Assembly: GCA_025928415.1 (NCBI GenBank)
Contig: JAICJK010000154.1
Coordinates: 1-6,571 of the forward strand
DNA length: 6,571 nucleotides
Source: Solirubrobacteraceae bacterium
GTDB taxonomy: Bacteria; Actinomycetota; Thermoleophilia; Solirubrobacterales; Solirubrobacteraceae
Reading direction: 5' to 3'
Shown in pieces: positions 6,512-6,571 of this stretch. Both the position numbers and the translations under genes were made by a program. Numbering within the stretch: position 1 is the first letter of the stretch; every line of letters starts with the position of its first letter. A model generated the notes under the pieces. The model did no database searches and had not been told where the DNA came from. It saw nothing but the letters and a program-made list of their open reading frames with translations.

Positions 6512-6525
6512 CGAACCCACGTTCG
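6512..6525. promoter_or_regulatory. LexA (SOS) box candidate 1
   Basis: CGAAC-CCAC-GTTCG is an exact match to the Gram-positive/actinobacterial LexA operator pattern CGAAC-N4-GTTCG, and the palindrome extends one more base on each side (CCGAAC/GTTCGG, 6511-6526). It lies upstream of the rightward -10 at 6558 and is paired with a second site whose centre is 22 bp away. LexA would repress the downstream gene until DNA damage. Confidence 0.65.
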
Positions 6526-6533
6526 GACGTATG

Positions 6534-6547
6534 CAAACACGTGTTCG
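6534..6547. promoter_or_regulatory. LexA (SOS) box candidate 2
   Basis: CAAAC-ACGT-GTTCG differs from CGAAC-N4-GTTCG at one base (A for G at 6535). It contains the perfect 10-base palindrome AACACGTGTT (6536-6545) and also fits the purine/pyrimidine preference of the central four bases. It occupies the place where the -35 region of the -10 at 6558-6563 would be, an ideal position for repression. Confidence 0.6.
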
Positions 6548-6554
6548 CAGTTCC

Positions 6555-6563
6555 TGCTATGCT
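6555..6563 (+). promoter_or_regulatory. Extended -10 promoter of a gene beyond the right edge
   Basis: TGCTATGCT contains TATGCT (6558-6563, TANNNT type) preceded by an extended -10 TGn. The -35 position falls within LexA box 2 and shows only a weak match, as often with extended -10 promoters. Seven bases after the hexamer is A6571, the last base of the window, so the transcription start would lie at or just past the edge. Confidence 0.5.
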
Positions 6564-6571
6564 TCACAGCA

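Larger units (their letters stand above)
6344..6571. other. Structured intergenic region with no gene
   Basis: These 228 bases between the metalloprotease stop and the right edge show no credible reading frame with a ribosome site. The left half (to about 6475) is GC-rich and filled with repeats and hairpins. The right half (about 6480-6571) is clearly less GC-rich and carries the SOS-box pair and promoter described separately, so it is the upstream control region of the next gene. Confidence 0.7.

Noticed and set aside
5701..6567. Minus-strand frames covering the metalloprotease end and the intergenic region
   Set aside because: The apparent peptide repeats in them come from the 36-base DNA repeat, whose period is a multiple of three. 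No ribosome site was found, and composition fits a shadow frame.

Overview
The window is very GC-rich (roughly three quarters G+C), with strong G/C third positions, gene-end overlaps of the GTGA/ATGA type and apparently leaderless starts. Together with the families present this suggests a chromosomal segment of an actinobacterium, most likely Thermoleophilia/Solirubrobacterales-like. The lineage is inferred from composition and gene content only. I see no mobile element, CRISPR array, tRNA or rRNA.

Layout. (1) Bases 1-152 hold the 3' end of an unidentified plus-strand gene. (2) It overlaps by 4 bases a gene (149-1204) for a 351-residue protein with a small N-terminal domain, a long coiled coil, a disordered linker and a C-terminal membrane anchor. 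(3) Convergent to it, after only 21 bases, is a long minus-strand gene (1226-4420) for a UvrD/RecB-superfamily helicase fused to a C-terminal Fe-S PD-(D/E)XK nuclease, similar in architecture to AdnA/AdnB. (4) Divergent from the helicase is a two-gene operon with a 4-base ATGA overlap: an inositol-monophosphatase-family phosphatase (4440-5285) and a zincin_2/DUF2342 zinc metalloprotease (5282-6343). (5) Bases 6344-6571 are non-coding. They contain a terminator-like hairpin, a 28-base direct repeat, two further imperfect hairpins, two tandem LexA (SOS) box-like palindromes and a -10 element pointing right, out of the window.

The genes themselves look like ordinary core genes. The more interesting signals are regulatory. 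First, the helicase/phosphatase divergent region is a compact two-fold-symmetric promoter centred on base 4430. The two candidate leaderless start codons lie exactly 10 bases either side of the centre, and an 8-base inverted repeat with the same centre covers both starts. Second, the right edge has two CGAAC-N4-GTTCG-type sites whose centres are 22 bp apart, placed to block a promoter, so the gene just outside the window is probably damage-inducible. I did not find a convincing new multi-gene system here.
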